From NCBI GenBank assembly GCA_000014925.1, contig CP000474.1, positions 4,533,687-4,597,686 on the forward strand: 64,000 bases of DNA, given 5' to 3'. The notes beneath the pieces were generated by a model. That model did no database searches and was not told where the DNA came from. It worked only from the letters and a program-made list of their open reading frames with translations. Within the stretch, counting starts at the first letter, position 1, and the number at the start of each line of letters is the position of its first letter. Of this stretch, positions 34,619-43,479 are shown one piece after another. The position numbers were made by a program, and so were the translations under genes. This DNA comes from Paenarthrobacter aurescens TC1. GTDB taxonomy: Bacteria > Actinomycetota > Actinomycetes > Actinomycetales > Micrococcaceae.

Positions 34619-35275
34619 TCAGTGGCCGCGGATAATCCTGCGCTGCGTAGCGACGGCAATGGCTGCCGTACGGTTGTCCACCCCGAGCTTGGAGTAGATA
34701 TGCACCAGGTGAGTCTTCACGGTGGCCTCGGATATGAAGAGTTGCTTGGCCATGGCGCGGTTGCTCATTCCCGTCGCCAAGAGCTCCAATAGTTGGACTT
34801 CCCGGCCGCTCAACGCCGGTGAGGGGTTCCGGATGCGTCCCATGAGGCGCGCAGCGACCTCGGGCGCCAGCGCGGTTTGCCCGGCCGCGGCGGACAGGAC
34901 AGCCTGCCGAATCTGCTCCGGCGGCGCGTCCTTCAGCATGTAGCCGCTGGCGCCAGCCTCCACTGCGGCGAGGATATCGGCGTCGGTGTCGTAAGTCGTC
35001 AGAATCAACACGGGTGGCGGGGGATTACCGCCCTCGCCGGCCTTGATCTTCTCCGTGGCCGTCACACCGTCCATGCCGCTGCCCATTTGCAGATCCATGA
35101 GCACCAGGTCCACGGGCTCGCCCAAGGTATGCAGCTTGCTGAGTTCCACCAGCGCGGCATCACCCTCAGATGCCTCGGCAACCACGGTCACGCCTGGAAA
35201 GTCGGCGAGCATCGCACGGAGTCCGGCCCGGACCACGGGATGGTCGTCCACTAACAGCACCCGAATATCACTCAC
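34619..35275 (-). CDS. LuxR/NarL-type response regulator
   Basis: 218 residues. The receiver domain has DDHPVVRAGLRAML, the phosphoacceptor Asp in VDLVLMDLQMGSGMDG and Lys in GYMLKDAPPEQI. The HTH reads LSGREVQLLELLATGMSNRAMA. The ATG overlaps the histidine kinase stop (ATGA). It probably regulates the divergent FtsX-type ABC genes at 36748-38550. Confidence 0.95.
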   Translation of the reverse strand: MSDIRVLLVDDHPVVRAGLRAMLADFPGVTVVAEASEGDAALVELSKLHTLGEPVDLVLMDLQMGSGMDGVTATEKIKAGEGGNPPPPVLILTTYDTDADILAAVEAGASGYMLKDAPPEQIRQAVLSAAAGQTALAPEVAARLMGRIRNPSPALSGREVQLLELLATGMSNRAMAKQLFISEATVKTHLVHIYSKLGVDNRTAAIAVATQRRIIRGH

Positions 35276-36552
35276 ACAGCACCTTCATCCACCGGCAACG
35301 GCATCCGGACCGCAACCACTGTCCCTTCGCCCGGAGCCGACTCGATTTCCAGGCTGCCATCCAGCGCGGCAAGCCGCTCACGCAAGCTCTGAAGCCCGAC
35401 GCCGGTGCCGTCGCCACGCGCTGTACCTGCCGCCGTCGACGGTTCGAAACCTATGCCGTCGTCGAAAACATCCAACGTCACCTCCGCGCCCAGAAAGGAC
35501 AGCGTCACGACGGCGGCCCGAGCGTGGGCATGCGCCCACACGTTCGCGAGGGAAGCCTGGGCCGCCCGGAGCAAGGTGGTCTGGTACGTATTCGGCAGCT
35601 CTACGGGCGCACCCACCAGTTCGAAGCGGCAGCGCAACGCGGAACCCCGGGCAGCAGCTTCCGTCTCCGTTTTTTCACAGAGTCGTCGGAGCGTGTCCAC
35701 GAGTCCCGATTGCTCAAGATCCGGTGAACGCAAGCCGCGAACAAAGCTCCGCGCTTCGGCAAGGTTGGCCGATGCTGTGTCCTGAACGATTTTCAAGCTC
35801 TCCCTCGCCGTCTCCACATCGCTGCTCTCCAAGGCTTTCTCCGCGGACCTGCCCATCAGCACAATGCTTGAGAAGCCTTGAGCCAAGGTGTCGTGGATTT
35901 CCCGGGCGAGCCGTTCACGTTCAGCCAGCATTCCGGCGTCGTGCTGGGTTCGGGCAAGCTCGGCGCGTGTCCTGCGCAGCTCGTCGGCAACTGTGCGTTG
36001 GTTTTCGGCTTCCAGGAACAGTGCCCGGTAAGCCAGCCCTGTAACCACCGCAAAGACGGCCCCGAACACCGGTCCCAGGATCATCGAAAGCTGCAGGCCG
36101 CCGTCGGACGATCCCCGGCTGTGGAACCACAGCGTGCCCACCAAAAGGGCAGTACTCACAGCAATCGCGGGTAACGCGAGTCCACGGGGGAGCAGGTGCA
36201 ATTGCAGGAAGAAGAGCGGGAACGCCACCCATGCGAAGTCGCTGCTGACCAGGAGGAGGAGCAACCATAAGAGCATCACCGCGGCAAGCCACCAGCGTGC
36301 GTACTTTGAGGGGTTGAACCGCGAGGGGTCGCTTGAATGGCGCTTCTCCAGAACGGTTCCGGCGAGATAGACGGCAGCCAGCAGGGCGGAAAGCCCCAAA
36401 CCGGCGGTCAGTGCCACCGGCGAGGGCGTCCCGGCGGTTCCCACGCCAGTCAGCAAACGAACGATTGCCACCAGCAGCAGGACCGCGAAACCGACATGCA
36501 GGCTCACGCGCAGCACGCGGAGGATTGTGGCGGCGCCAGCGGGAGACTGCAT
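35272..36552 (-). CDS. Sensor histidine kinase (HisKA_3 type)
   Basis: 426 residues from the ATG at 36552; a TTG ten codons upstream is also in frame. Five or six membrane segments occupy the first ~190 residues with short loops. The phosphoacceptor His is in AREIHDTLAQGFSSIV. The ATPase N-box region is LRAAQASLANVWAHA and the G-box DVFDDGIGFE. The short-loop architecture and the divergent ABC genes 195 bp away resemble BceS-like or DesK-like sensors that report on their transporter or on the membrane. Confidence 0.93.
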   Translation of the reverse strand: MQSPAGAATILRVLRVSLHVGFAVLLLVAIVRLLTGVGTAGTPSPVALTAGLGLSALLAAVYLAGTVLEKRHSSDPSRFNPSKYARWWLAAVMLLWLLLLLVSSDFAWVAFPLFFLQLHLLPRGLALPAIAVSTALLVGTLWFHSRGSSDGGLQLSMILGPVFGAVFAVVTGLAYRALFLEAENQRTVADELRRTRAELARTQHDAGMLAERERLAREIHDTLAQGFSSIVLMGRSAEKALESSDVETARESLKIVQDTASANLAEARSFVRGLRSPDLEQSGLVDTLRRLCEKTETEAAARGSALRCRFELVGAPVELPNTYQTTLLRAAQASLANVWAHAHARAAVVTLSFLGAEVTLDVFDDGIGFEPSTAAGTARGDGTGVGLQSLRERLAALDGSLEIESAPGEGTVVAVRMPLPVDEGAV

Positions 36553-36747
36553 GCTTCCCAGCGTATCCCCGGCGTTGTGCAAACCGCCCCGGATTCAACG
36601 CTCCAGGGCGGGAATCAACCATTTGGATGATCGCCGGTTCAACCCCTCGACGCCAGGTAATCCACCCGGCTCCCGATGCTCCTTGGAGCCATCCCCGGAA
36701 GAGTTGATAGTGCCGGGACCAAGCCCGCATTGAATCGAAGGAATCCG

Positions 36748-37827
36748 ATGTTTCTCGCCATCCGCGACATCCGTTTTGCCAAGGGCCGTTTTGCGCTCAT
36801 GGGCGGCGTCGTTGCACTGATCACTCTGCTGCTCGTCATGCTTTCCGGGCTGACTGCGGGCTTGGGCAACCAGTCGACGTCGGCCATTGCGGCGCTGCCC
36901 GCTCAACAGATTGTCTTTGGCGCCCCCGCCGGAAGTGAGGCCACGGCGTCGTACACAGAGTCCGAGGTTTCCACGGCACAGCTTGAGACCTGGCGGGAAC
37001 AGCCGGGCGTGACTTCGGCGCAGGCACTCGGAATCAGCCAGACGCGCTTCCAGTCTTTGGGTGGGGGTGGCACTCCGAGCGGCACGGCGAATGCTGCAGT
37101 CTTTGGCGGCTCCTTGGCACCGTCTGCTGTGGAGGACGGAACCGTCATCGTGGGCGAAACTCTGGCCAAGGAGCTATCGCTGGAGGCCGGTAGCCTCGTC
37201 CGGGTTGGCGGGACGGACCTCAAGGTCTCGAACGTTGTGGAGGACCAGTGGTACTCCCACACCGGAGTGGTGTGGACGACACTCGACACCTGGCGGACCA
37301 TCGCACACGCGGCACCCGGCACTGCCACTGTCCTCGCTGTAAAGCACGACGCCGGATCCACCGTTGACCTCGACGCAGCCAATACGGCGGCTGGCACGGT
37401 CAGCACCGATCCCGAGGGCTCTTTTCAGGCGCTGGGCTCGTACAAGAGTGAGAACGGATCACTCATGCTCATGCAGGCATTTCTTTACGGCATCTCAGCC
37501 TTGGTGATCGTCGCCTTCTTGACCGTCTGGACTGTGCAGCGCACACGTGACATCGCCGTGCTCAAAGCTTTGGGGGCACCGTCCGGCTACGTAGTGCGGG
37601 ATGCCCTCGCCCAGGCGGCCCTGGTATTGCTGGTTGGCGCCTCAGTTGGCGGCCTTGTTGGTCTGGCGGGCGGTATCTTCGCGGCGCAGGCTGCACCTTT
37701 CCTGATCACGCCTATGACCACGCTGGCACCCATTGCAGGGATCATCCTCCTTGGCTTGGCTGGCGCGGTCCTGGCGGTCAGAAACGTGACCAAGGTGGAT
37801 CCTCTGCTGGCCCTCGGCGGCAACTAA
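36748..37827 (+). CDS. FtsX-type ABC transporter permease
   Basis: 359 residues from the ATG at 36748 (MFLAIRDIRFAKGRF), with GAAGGAAT as ribosome binding site. An upstream in-frame start at 36676 falls inside the intergenic region and is rejected. Topology: one N-terminal helix (GGVVALITLLLVML), a long extracellular domain (about 50-250) and three C-terminal helices ending before VDPLLALGG. This is the MacB/FtsX permease form used in efflux and envelope stress. The ATPase gene follows 24 bp later. Confidence 0.9.
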   Translation: MFLAIRDIRFAKGRFALMGGVVALITLLLVMLSGLTAGLGNQSTSAIAALPAQQIVFGAPAGSEATASYTESEVSTAQLETWREQPGVTSAQALGISQTRFQSLGGGGTPSGTANAAVFGGSLAPSAVEDGTVIVGETLAKELSLEAGSLVRVGGTDLKVSNVVEDQWYSHTGVVWTTLDTWRTIAHAAPGTATVLAVKHDAGSTVDLDAANTAAGTVSTDPEGSFQALGSYKSENGSLMLMQAFLYGISALVIVAFLTVWTVQRTRDIAVLKALGAPSGYVVRDALAQAALVLLVGASVGGLVGLAGGIFAAQAAPFLITPMTTLAPIAGIILLGLAGAVLAVRNVTKVDPLLALGGN

Positions 37828-37851
37828 TACATTCCCAGAAAGGCATATACC

Positions 37852-38550
37852 ATGACAACGCTGAACCTCGCCAACGTCTCCCTCGAATACCCCGACGGAG
37901 GCACTACGCTCAAGGCCCTCGATGCCGTCAACCTCAGCGTGCGCAGGGGTGAGTTTCTTTCATTGGTTGGTCCCTCCGGGTCCGGTAAGTCATCGCTGCT
38001 CGCCGTCGCCGCGACTCTGGTGAAACCCACTGCCGGGCTGGTCGTCATCGATGGGCAAGACGTCGCCTCGCTCAAGGAGGCCGAACGCACAGCCCTTCGC
38101 CGGGACAAGGTGGGCATCATCTTCCAGCAACCTAACCTGCTGCCGGCCCTGACCGCCGTCGAGCAGTTGCTGATTCGCGAGCATCTGCGGGGCAAGCGGG
38201 TGCACGAAGAGCGGGGGAAGGCGGCGGAGATGCTGGACGTCGTCGGACTTTCCGGCGTGGCGCACAAGAGGCCCCACCAGTTGTCCGGCGGCCAACGTCA
38301 GAGGGTGAACATTGCGAGGGCTCTCATGGGCAGCCCCACAGTTCTTCTGGTTGATGAACCCACAGCCGCGCTCGACCACGAACGGAGCGAGTCGATCGTC
38401 CGGCTTCTGCGTCAGGTAACCGATGAGTTCCAGACGGCCACCGTGATGGTCACGCACGACACCGAGTTCCTACCGCTCACCGATGCAGTCGCCACAATGC
38501 GGGACGGACGAATCAGCCGCGCCCTGGTCCCGTCCGCGCAATCCAACTAA
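37852..38550 (+). CDS. ABC transporter ATP-binding protein (MacB/LolD-like)
   Basis: 232 residues. Walker A is GPSGSGKSS, signature QLSGGQRQRVNIARALMG, Walker B VLLVDEPTAALD, and the switch His is in MVTHDTEF. Short MacB/LolD-type ATPase that drives the FtsX-like permease upstream. An AAAGG is near the ATG. Its end overlaps the convergent HxlR gene by 4 bp. Confidence 0.94.
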   Translation: MTTLNLANVSLEYPDGGTTLKALDAVNLSVRRGEFLSLVGPSGSGKSSLLAVAATLVKPTAGLVVIDGQDVASLKEAERTALRRDKVGIIFQQPNLLPALTAVEQLLIREHLRGKRVHEERGKAAEMLDVVGLSGVAHKRPHQLSGGQRQRVNIARALMGSPTVLLVDEPTAALDHERSESIVRLLRQVTDEFQTATVMVTHDTEFLPLTDAVATMRDGRISRALVPSAQSN

Positions 38551-38942
38551 GGGGAGCCGAGGAGAGCTTCGTCCTGGGCTTCGTCATAGGCGTCGCGGGC
38601 TTCCAGGATGGTGGGCACGTGACTCTCGGCCCAGTGGCGCAACATGGTCAGCGGCTGCAGCAACGACTCACCCATCGCCGTGAGTTCATAGTCCACCCGC
38701 GGCGGCACCTGGGCATGGACGGTCCGAGTGATCAGCCCATCGCGCTCCAGGGCACGCAGGGTTTGCGTCAGCACCTTGGGAGTCACCACGCTCACCATTT
38801 TGCGTAGCTCCGAGAACCGCACCGGCCCGTTGCCCAGCACCTGAATCACCAAGGAAGCCCACTTGTCGCCGATGCGCTGAAAGATCACGCGCGACGGGCA
38901 ATTGGGGTCCAGGATGTTGGCGGGCAAGTCTTTGGTATCCAT
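38547..38942 (-). CDS. HxlR family transcriptional regulator
   Basis: 131 residues. NCPSRVIFQRIGDKWASLVIQVLGNGPVRF is the HxlR winged-helix start, with the single Cys in the N-terminal CP motif, where YodB/QorR-type members sense quinones, aldehydes or oxidants. The recognition helix region is MVSVVTPKVLTQTLRALERDGL. It is divergent from the NAD(P)-binding protein gene, 100 bp apart, and is the likely regulator of it. Repeats in the gap (38946-39002) suggest its operator. Confidence 0.93.
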   Translation of the reverse strand: MDTKDLPANILDPNCPSRVIFQRIGDKWASLVIQVLGNGPVRFSELRKMVSVVTPKVLTQTLRALERDGLITRTVHAQVPPRVDYELTAMGESLLQPLTMLRHWAESHVPTILEARDAYDEAQDEALLGSP

Positions 38943-38945
38943 GAG

Positions 38946-39002
38946 TATCAGTATCCCTGAGGTAACTAGGTTCCTTTGAAGCTATCAGTATCCGGTGGAT
39001 AC
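38946..39002. promoter_or_regulatory. Candidate HxlR operator repeats
   Basis: TATCAGTATCC occurs twice, at 38946-38956 and 38983-38993, 37 bp apart. The second copy runs into GTATCC-GGT-GGATAC (38988-39002), a 6-bp inverted repeat. They lie between divergent HxlR and oxidoreductase genes, so both promoters could be controlled. Confidence 0.6.
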
Positions 39003-39042
39003 CTTTGGGGTTATTGCAAGGATACCAACCTCAAGGAGAGCT

Positions 39043-39648
39043 ATGAAAATCGCAGTGTACGGCGCAACGGGCATGGTCGGCAGCCAGATCGTCAACGAAT
39101 CCATCACCCGCGGCCACCAGGTTACGGCCATCTCCCGCAAGGGCGCAGAGGTTCCCGGAGCCGCTGCCCAGGCAGCCGATCTGGCTGACGCCCAGGCCTT
39201 CGCCTCCATCGCGAAGAATCACGACGTCGTCGTGCTGGCTACGGGCCCCAGCCGCACCGGCGGCGATCATGGCGAATGGCTTGATGCGATGGCTTCCGCC
39301 TACAGCAATGCCGAAGGAACCCGGCTCATGATCGTCGGCGGGGCCGGCACCTTGGAGATTGACGGCGTCCGGCTGCTTGACTCCCCCGACTTCCCCGAGG
39401 CCTACAAGGCTGAGGCCACTACTGCCGCCAAGGCTTTCGAAGCTGTGAAGCAGACGCCGGAGACCATTGACTGGACGGTTTTGGCTCCCGCTCCCGTCAT
39501 TCAGCCGGGTGAGCGCACCGGTGAATACACCCTTGCCAAGGATTCACCGGCCGGCAACAGCATCTCCACTCAGGACTACGCAGTGGTCATGCTGGACGAA
39601 ATCGAGAGCCCGGCTCACCGCCGCGCCCGCTTCACCGCCGCTAACTAA
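39043..39648 (+). CDS. NAD(P)H-binding (NmrA/SDR-like) protein
   Basis: 201 residues from the ATG at 39043, with CAAGGAGAGCT as a strong ribosome binding site. The N-terminal MKIAVYGATGMVGSQIV gives GATGxxG, the dinucleotide-binding loop of atypical SDR/NmrA proteins. The region PSRTGGDHGEWLDAM and the later PEAYKAEA suit the NAD(P)H-binding family related to flavin reductase BLVRB. It is probably a quinone or stress-responsive reductase, given its HxlR neighbour. Confidence 0.88.
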   Translation: MKIAVYGATGMVGSQIVNESITRGHQVTAISRKGAEVPGAAAQAADLADAQAFASIAKNHDVVVLATGPSRTGGDHGEWLDAMASAYSNAEGTRLMIVGGAGTLEIDGVRLLDSPDFPEAYKAEATTAAKAFEAVKQTPETIDWTVLAPAPVIQPGERTGEYTLAKDSPAGNSISTQDYAVVMLDEIESPAHRRARFTAAN

Positions 39649-39653
39649 ACGAG

Positions 39654-41099
39654 CTAAAGCCCAACGCCCAGCCCGGGTACCCGCATCTTGAATATGTCTT
39701 TGAGAGCATATCTTGCAGCGTGGTACCCGGGCATTCCCGCGACACCGGGTCCTGGCGGCGTTGACGAGGAACACAGGTAGACGCCCGGCATGGGAGTCCG
39801 CCAAGGCACGTTGGAAACTACCGGCCGTTGCACCAGACCGCGGAGGTCCAGCAGGCCGGCACTGAAGTCGCCACCAACGTAGTTCTCGTTGTACGCGGAC
39901 AGTTCCGCCGCCGTCGTGGTTTTTGAGGCCACCACAACATCCCGGAAGCCTGGCGCGTACCGCTCAATGCGTGCGGTGACAGCTTCCGCCATGTCCACGG
40001 TGGAGTTGGCAGGTACGTGGCAATAGGACCACAGGACGTGGCGGCCTTCCGGCGCCCGGCTCGAATCCACCAGCGATGGCTGGGACACCAGGACATAAGG
40101 CTCGGTTGGATGTTTGCCCATGTCCACGAGGTTCTCGGACTCTGCCATCGCCAGCCTGGAACCGCCAACATGGACCGTCCCGGCCTTTGCCAATCCGGGA
40201 TCACGCCATGGAACAGGTCCGGACAGGATGAAGTCCACTTTGCACGCTGCATTCCCAAAGCGGAATGCTTCGAGAGCCCGGCGGTAGCGGTCGGGAACTT
40301 CCGAGCCACCCAGGCGTGCCAGGGTTGGCGGGGCAACATCCAGCAAGATGGCTTTCGCGGGCCGGACCTGATCCAGCGAATTCACTTGTTCGCCCACGTG
40401 GATAGTGCCGCCGTGCGCTGTGAGGTCGTCAGCCATGGCCTTTGCAATGGACATCGAACCACCAACAGGCACAACCCAACCGCCTGCGTGCGCCAGGACG
40501 CTGAGCAGTAGTCCGGCACCCGTTGAACTGAGGGACGGCTGCGAGCCGAGTGCATGCGACATCACGCCCGTCAGCAGCGCAGGGGCGGCTTCTTCGCGGA
40601 ATCGGCGCATCCATAGCGGGGTCCCCTGGTCCAGCGTGGCCAGCCCGAACCTGACTGCCGCCACGGGATCCTTTGGAATGCGCAGGAGTTGGTTGGAGGT
40701 AAAGTCCACCACCCCGTCCACGCGCTCCAGCAAGGGTTGAAGCAGCCGTCGGTAAGCCGGACCGTCGACGCCTAGTTCCTGCACCGTCCGATCCAGGGAT
40801 TGGTAGGCCAGGGCGGCCCCGCCGATGTCCAACGGTGTGCCGTGCTGGATCTCCGGCAGCCGCAGATCCACGCGCTTCGATAACTCAAAAGCGCGGAAGA
40901 AGGGGGATGCCACAGCCATGGGATGCACTGCCGAACAGACGTCGTAAAGGTATCCAGGCTCGATCAACTCGCTGGTCCGCGATCCTCCGCCGATCGCATC
41001 AGCTGCCTCGTACAGATGGACACTCAGGCCCGCGCGGGCCATAACCACTGCGGCGGACAGGCCGTTGGGGCCGGCGCCGACGACGGCGACATCAACCAT
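39654..41099 (-). CDS. FAD-dependent oxidoreductase (phytoene-desaturase-like)
   Basis: 481 residues. The FAD-binding Rossmann motif is at the N-terminus (VVGAGPNGLSAAVVMARAG) with GGGSRTSEL after it. The C-terminal FAD-contact segment is PGPGVAGMPGYHAAR. Overall it matches the CrtI/amine-oxidase-like NAD(P)/FAD family, which acts on carotenoids or other lipids, though no other carotenoid genes are seen here. Convergent with the NAD(P)-binding protein, 5 bp apart. Its start overlaps the glycosyltransferase gene by 8 bp. Confidence 0.88.
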   Translation of the reverse strand: MVDVAVVGAGPNGLSAAVVMARAGLSVHLYEAADAIGGGSRTSELIEPGYLYDVCSAVHPMAVASPFFRAFELSKRVDLRLPEIQHGTPLDIGGAALAYQSLDRTVQELGVDGPAYRRLLQPLLERVDGVVDFTSNQLLRIPKDPVAAVRFGLATLDQGTPLWMRRFREEAAPALLTGVMSHALGSQPSLSSTGAGLLLSVLAHAGGWVVPVGGSMSIAKAMADDLTAHGGTIHVGEQVNSLDQVRPAKAILLDVAPPTLARLGGSEVPDRYRRALEAFRFGNAACKVDFILSGPVPWRDPGLAKAGTVHVGGSRLAMAESENLVDMGKHPTEPYVLVSQPSLVDSSRAPEGRHVLWSYCHVPANSTVDMAEAVTARIERYAPGFRDVVVASKTTTAAELSAYNENYVGGDFSAGLLDLRGLVQRPVVSNVPWRTPMPGVYLCSSSTPPGPGVAGMPGYHAARYALKDIFKMRVPGLGVGL

Positions 41100-42609
41100 C
41101 GCTGTTTACCTCCGTACGCTGCGGTGCTTTGGGATCGGTAGTCTCTACCGTAGCCCGGGGCCGCCATGGCAGCACTGACCGGGAGGGGCGGAACACATCG
41201 AGCCGCAGCCAGTCCCGGGCATCGTCGAATGGTCCCCCATGCGGGTCGTCCTGGCCGTGGGCGCGGAGTGGATCCTGGGCAGGATCCCAGATATCGATGA
41301 CCACCCTCACCATGAGATACGCCGTGGCGACCATGTGCAGTCCTACGGCCAGGACGTAGTAGGACATGTCGATGTTGTGCTGGACGGAACCGCCACTGGT
41401 TGTTTGGCCCAGATACATCCAGACGGCCGCCCAGTGCAGCCCCTCGGCCGCTTGCCAGATGAGGAAGTCCCGCCAGCGGGGTCGGGCCAGGGCGAGGAGG
41501 GGTATGAGCCAGATGACGAACTGGGGCGAGTACACCTTGTTGGTCAGGATGAATGCGGCAACTATCAGGAACATCAGTTGCGCCAGTCGGGGTCGCCGTG
41601 GGGCGCAGAGGGCCAAAGCACCAATCAGAACGCATGCGAGGACGAACAGGGATAGGGCCAGGGTATTGATGGTGGCTGCGTCCATCTGCACCCAACGAAC
41701 CCGGTCTGCCACAAGGTTGTAAGCGAACCAGGGTGAGCTGTACCCGGCAGGGCGGTCCTGACTGAATTCGAAGAAGTATCGCCAGCCGGAGGGGTTCATC
41801 ACTGCAACGGGCAGGTTCACAGCCAGCCAGGACGCAATGGCTGCACCGGCCGTGATGAAGAAAACGCGCAGCTTGACGGTGCGCAGGGCCAATACCAGCA
41901 CAGCACCAAGTATGAGAACCGGGTAAAGCTTGGTGGCGGCACCCAGTCCGATGCACACGCCGGCCAGGATGAGCTTGTCCCGGGAGAAGAAGTACATTCC
42001 CAGGGCCAGCAGTCCCACAACCCACATGTCCCAGTTGATGAATCCGGCCAGGATGATCCCGGGGGCTACGGCCACCATGGCGGCGTCCCACGGCCGGCGC
42101 CTGTTAATCCTTGCGGTCAGGAGGACCGTGACGATCCATACCGCAACGATCAGTGTTGCGTTGACGTCGAAGTAGCCCAGGATGCGTTCGTTTCCTACAC
42201 CTTGGCCGGGAACCAGCAAAGCGGTGACCCCCGCGATGATGCCTATGAGAACCGGGTACTCGAACAGGCTGCCCTGGGTGAAGAAGGGAAATATGCCCTC
42301 GCCCAAGCCGCGGTTCCGGAAGAGTTCCGGGAAGTCGGAATAGCAGGTTGCATAGAACTGGCCGGGGGTCTCCCACCCACGGACCCGGCAGAAGTCCTTT
42401 GCAAGCACTGCGAGCAACGCAGCGAAAACTGTGAGGATGATCAGGACCCGTTCCACAGTGAACGGACCGGATGCGATCCTTCCGGGCGAGGAATGTTTGC
42501 CAAGGGGCCCGCCCACGAGCTCCGTGAAGTGACGAAGCAGGGCGTCACTGCGGCTTGGAACCACTAAGCGGGCACGTTTTTGCAGCCGTTGAGGCTTCGT
42601 CTCCTGCAT
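41092..42609 (-). CDS. Integral membrane glycosyltransferase (GT87-like)
   Basis: 505 residues with about ten membrane helices and a charged ~50-residue C-terminal tail. Typical GT87/DUF2029 features: first loop with CYSDFPELFRNRGLGEG, which should hold the catalytic Asp, and EYPVLIG, then YPVLILGAVLVLAL. Such enzymes transfer a sugar, often mannose, from a polyprenyl phosphate to glycolipids or cell wall glycans on the outside of the membrane. It overlaps the oxidoreductase gene by 8 bp, so the two probably form one operon. Substrate not known. Confidence 0.85.
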   Translation of the reverse strand: MQETKPQRLQKRARLVVPSRSDALLRHFTELVGGPLGKHSSPGRIASGPFTVERVLIILTVFAALLAVLAKDFCRVRGWETPGQFYATCYSDFPELFRNRGLGEGIFPFFTQGSLFEYPVLIGIIAGVTALLVPGQGVGNERILGYFDVNATLIVAVWIVTVLLTARINRRRPWDAAMVAVAPGIILAGFINWDMWVVGLLALGMYFFSRDKLILAGVCIGLGAATKLYPVLILGAVLVLALRTVKLRVFFITAGAAIASWLAVNLPVAVMNPSGWRYFFEFSQDRPAGYSSPWFAYNLVADRVRWVQMDAATINTLALSLFVLACVLIGALALCAPRRPRLAQLMFLIVAAFILTNKVYSPQFVIWLIPLLALARPRWRDFLIWQAAEGLHWAAVWMYLGQTTSGGSVQHNIDMSYYVLAVGLHMVATAYLMVRVVIDIWDPAQDPLRAHGQDDPHGGPFDDARDWLRLDVFRPSRSVLPWRPRATVETTDPKAPQRTEVNSDG

Positions 42610-42653
42610 GGGATCGAGCTTACAGTCCTGCGAGGTTCACCAGCTTAAAGGGG

Positions 42654-42683
42654 AGGAGCCCACGCGTAGCCGCGTGGGCTCCT
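42654..42683 (-). terminator. Hairpin terminator after the 46-aa ORF
   Basis: AGGAGCCCACGCG and CGCGTGGGCTCCT form a perfect 13-bp stem with a 4-nt loop, 57 bp past the 46-aa ORF stop. Minus strand continues with a short C/T run. It closes the transcription unit before the glycosyltransferase gene. Confidence 0.75.
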
Positions 42684-42739
42684 TGAGGTTCAGCATGAAT
42701 GTGTGGCACCTGAACTCCTTCGGGGCTGGCTGAAGGGCA

Positions 42740-42880
42740 TCAGCGGATGAGTCCCATCTGGTGCAGGACAACGTAGACGTCTTCACGGCGCTGGTCGAGC
42801 AGCTGGCCGTTGAACAGGGTGCGGTCCTTGGGAGCATTGACACTCTTGAAGAAGCGCATGTCTTCGGGGCGTTTTCGCAT
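42740..42880 (-). CDS. Small basic protein of unknown function (46 aa) with near-perfect RBS
   Basis: 46 residues starting MRKRPEDMRFFKSV and ending LHQMGLIR, rich in Arg/Lys. The ribosome binding site AAAGGAGGTG lies 6 nt before the ATG, one of the best in the window, and a 13-bp terminator follows. These support a real, well-translated gene. I do not recognise it: no Cys, no signal peptide, no membrane segment. Net positive charge would suit nucleic acid binding, but this is speculation. No ORF of note covers the other strand. Confidence 0.6.
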   Translation of the reverse strand: MRKRPEDMRFFKSVNAPKDRTLFNGQLLDQRREDVYVVLHQMGLIR

Positions 42881-43198
42881 GGTTCACCTCCTTTCACGGA
42901 AGAATTGAACGGAATTTAGGCACAGCAATTAGAGCCGAATGAATTCGTAAGAAATCAAGGCCTAAAAGGGCGTAAATAGCCGAGGCTAATAGGGGTTTCG
43001 CGGACCGAATCAAAAGAGATTAGTCGTGCAATAGCGCGTGCTTCCAGCAGCCGACCCAACAAGAAGCTGGTTCCGAACTATGGGGAAACTGCGCACCCGC
43101 GGCATACTGCGTGGGTCCGCGCCTACAACTGACTACTCAGCCATCCAGACACAGGATGGCCGTCAGGAATACCGCCGGCAACAAGCCGGTCCGGTAGT
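42881..43198. other. Non-coding gap between two small ORFs
   Basis: This 318-bp stretch is less GC-rich than its surroundings, notably at 42890-43020. Just after the 31-aa ORF, GCCATCC/GGATGGC (43140-43160) forms a 7-bp stem with a 7-nt loop. No protein gene is convincing on either strand. It may be the leader of the 46-aa gene, carrying its own promoter, or the transcribed spacer of a two-gene unit. Confidence 0.4.
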
Positions 43199-43294
43199 TC
43201 AGGAGTGGGTCAGAGAGCAAAAATGGCGTCGATCATCAGCAGAGGCCGGGGTAGCAGTGACGGTCAACTTCCGTCCGCTAGTCAAAGTAATCAT
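43199..43294 (-). CDS. Very short ORF (31 aa) with near-perfect RBS
   Basis: 31 residues beginning MITLTSGRKLTVTAT and ending HFCSLTHS. The ribosome binding site AAAGGAGGTTGGGAAA ends 3 nt before the ATG (GGAGG 8 nt away), the same AAAGGAGGT as at the 46-aa ORF. A stem-loop follows the stop. It may be a leader peptide or a small functional peptide. Upstream (43295-43479) lies an AT-rich stretch with a 12-bp palindrome (AATTAGCTAATT, 43441-43452), probably the promoter region. No known family. Confidence 0.45.
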   Translation of the reverse strand: MITLTSGRKLTVTATPASADDRRHFCSLTHS

Positions 43295-43440
43295 TTTCCC
43301 AACCTCCTTTTCTGGCTGATAAGCAGCCTGCTGTGGCATTGTCCCGGCTGACTGAACCGGGGAATGCGCGCCTGGTTCCCGGCGGGTCGCTCTGGGAACA
43401 AGATATAAGCTACCCCACGAACGGGGAGTTTGACCAGCGA

Positions 43441-43452
43441 AATTAGCTAATT
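43441..43452. promoter_or_regulatory. AT-rich 12-bp palindrome upstream of the small ORFs
   Basis: AATTAGCTAATT is a perfect palindrome in an otherwise GC-rich genome, 147 bp upstream of the 31-aa ORF and just after the histidine phosphatase stop. A candidate operator or promoter element for the small-ORF unit. A TTATAT at about 43403-43408 on the minus strand could be a -10 box. Confidence 0.3.
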
Positions 43453-43479
43453 CGCCAAAAGTTTTTCTAAATTCGTGTT

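Noticed and set aside
40835..41044. Short plus-strand frame within the FAD oxidoreductase region
   Set aside because: Shadow of the minus-strand gene; no motif or ribosome binding site.
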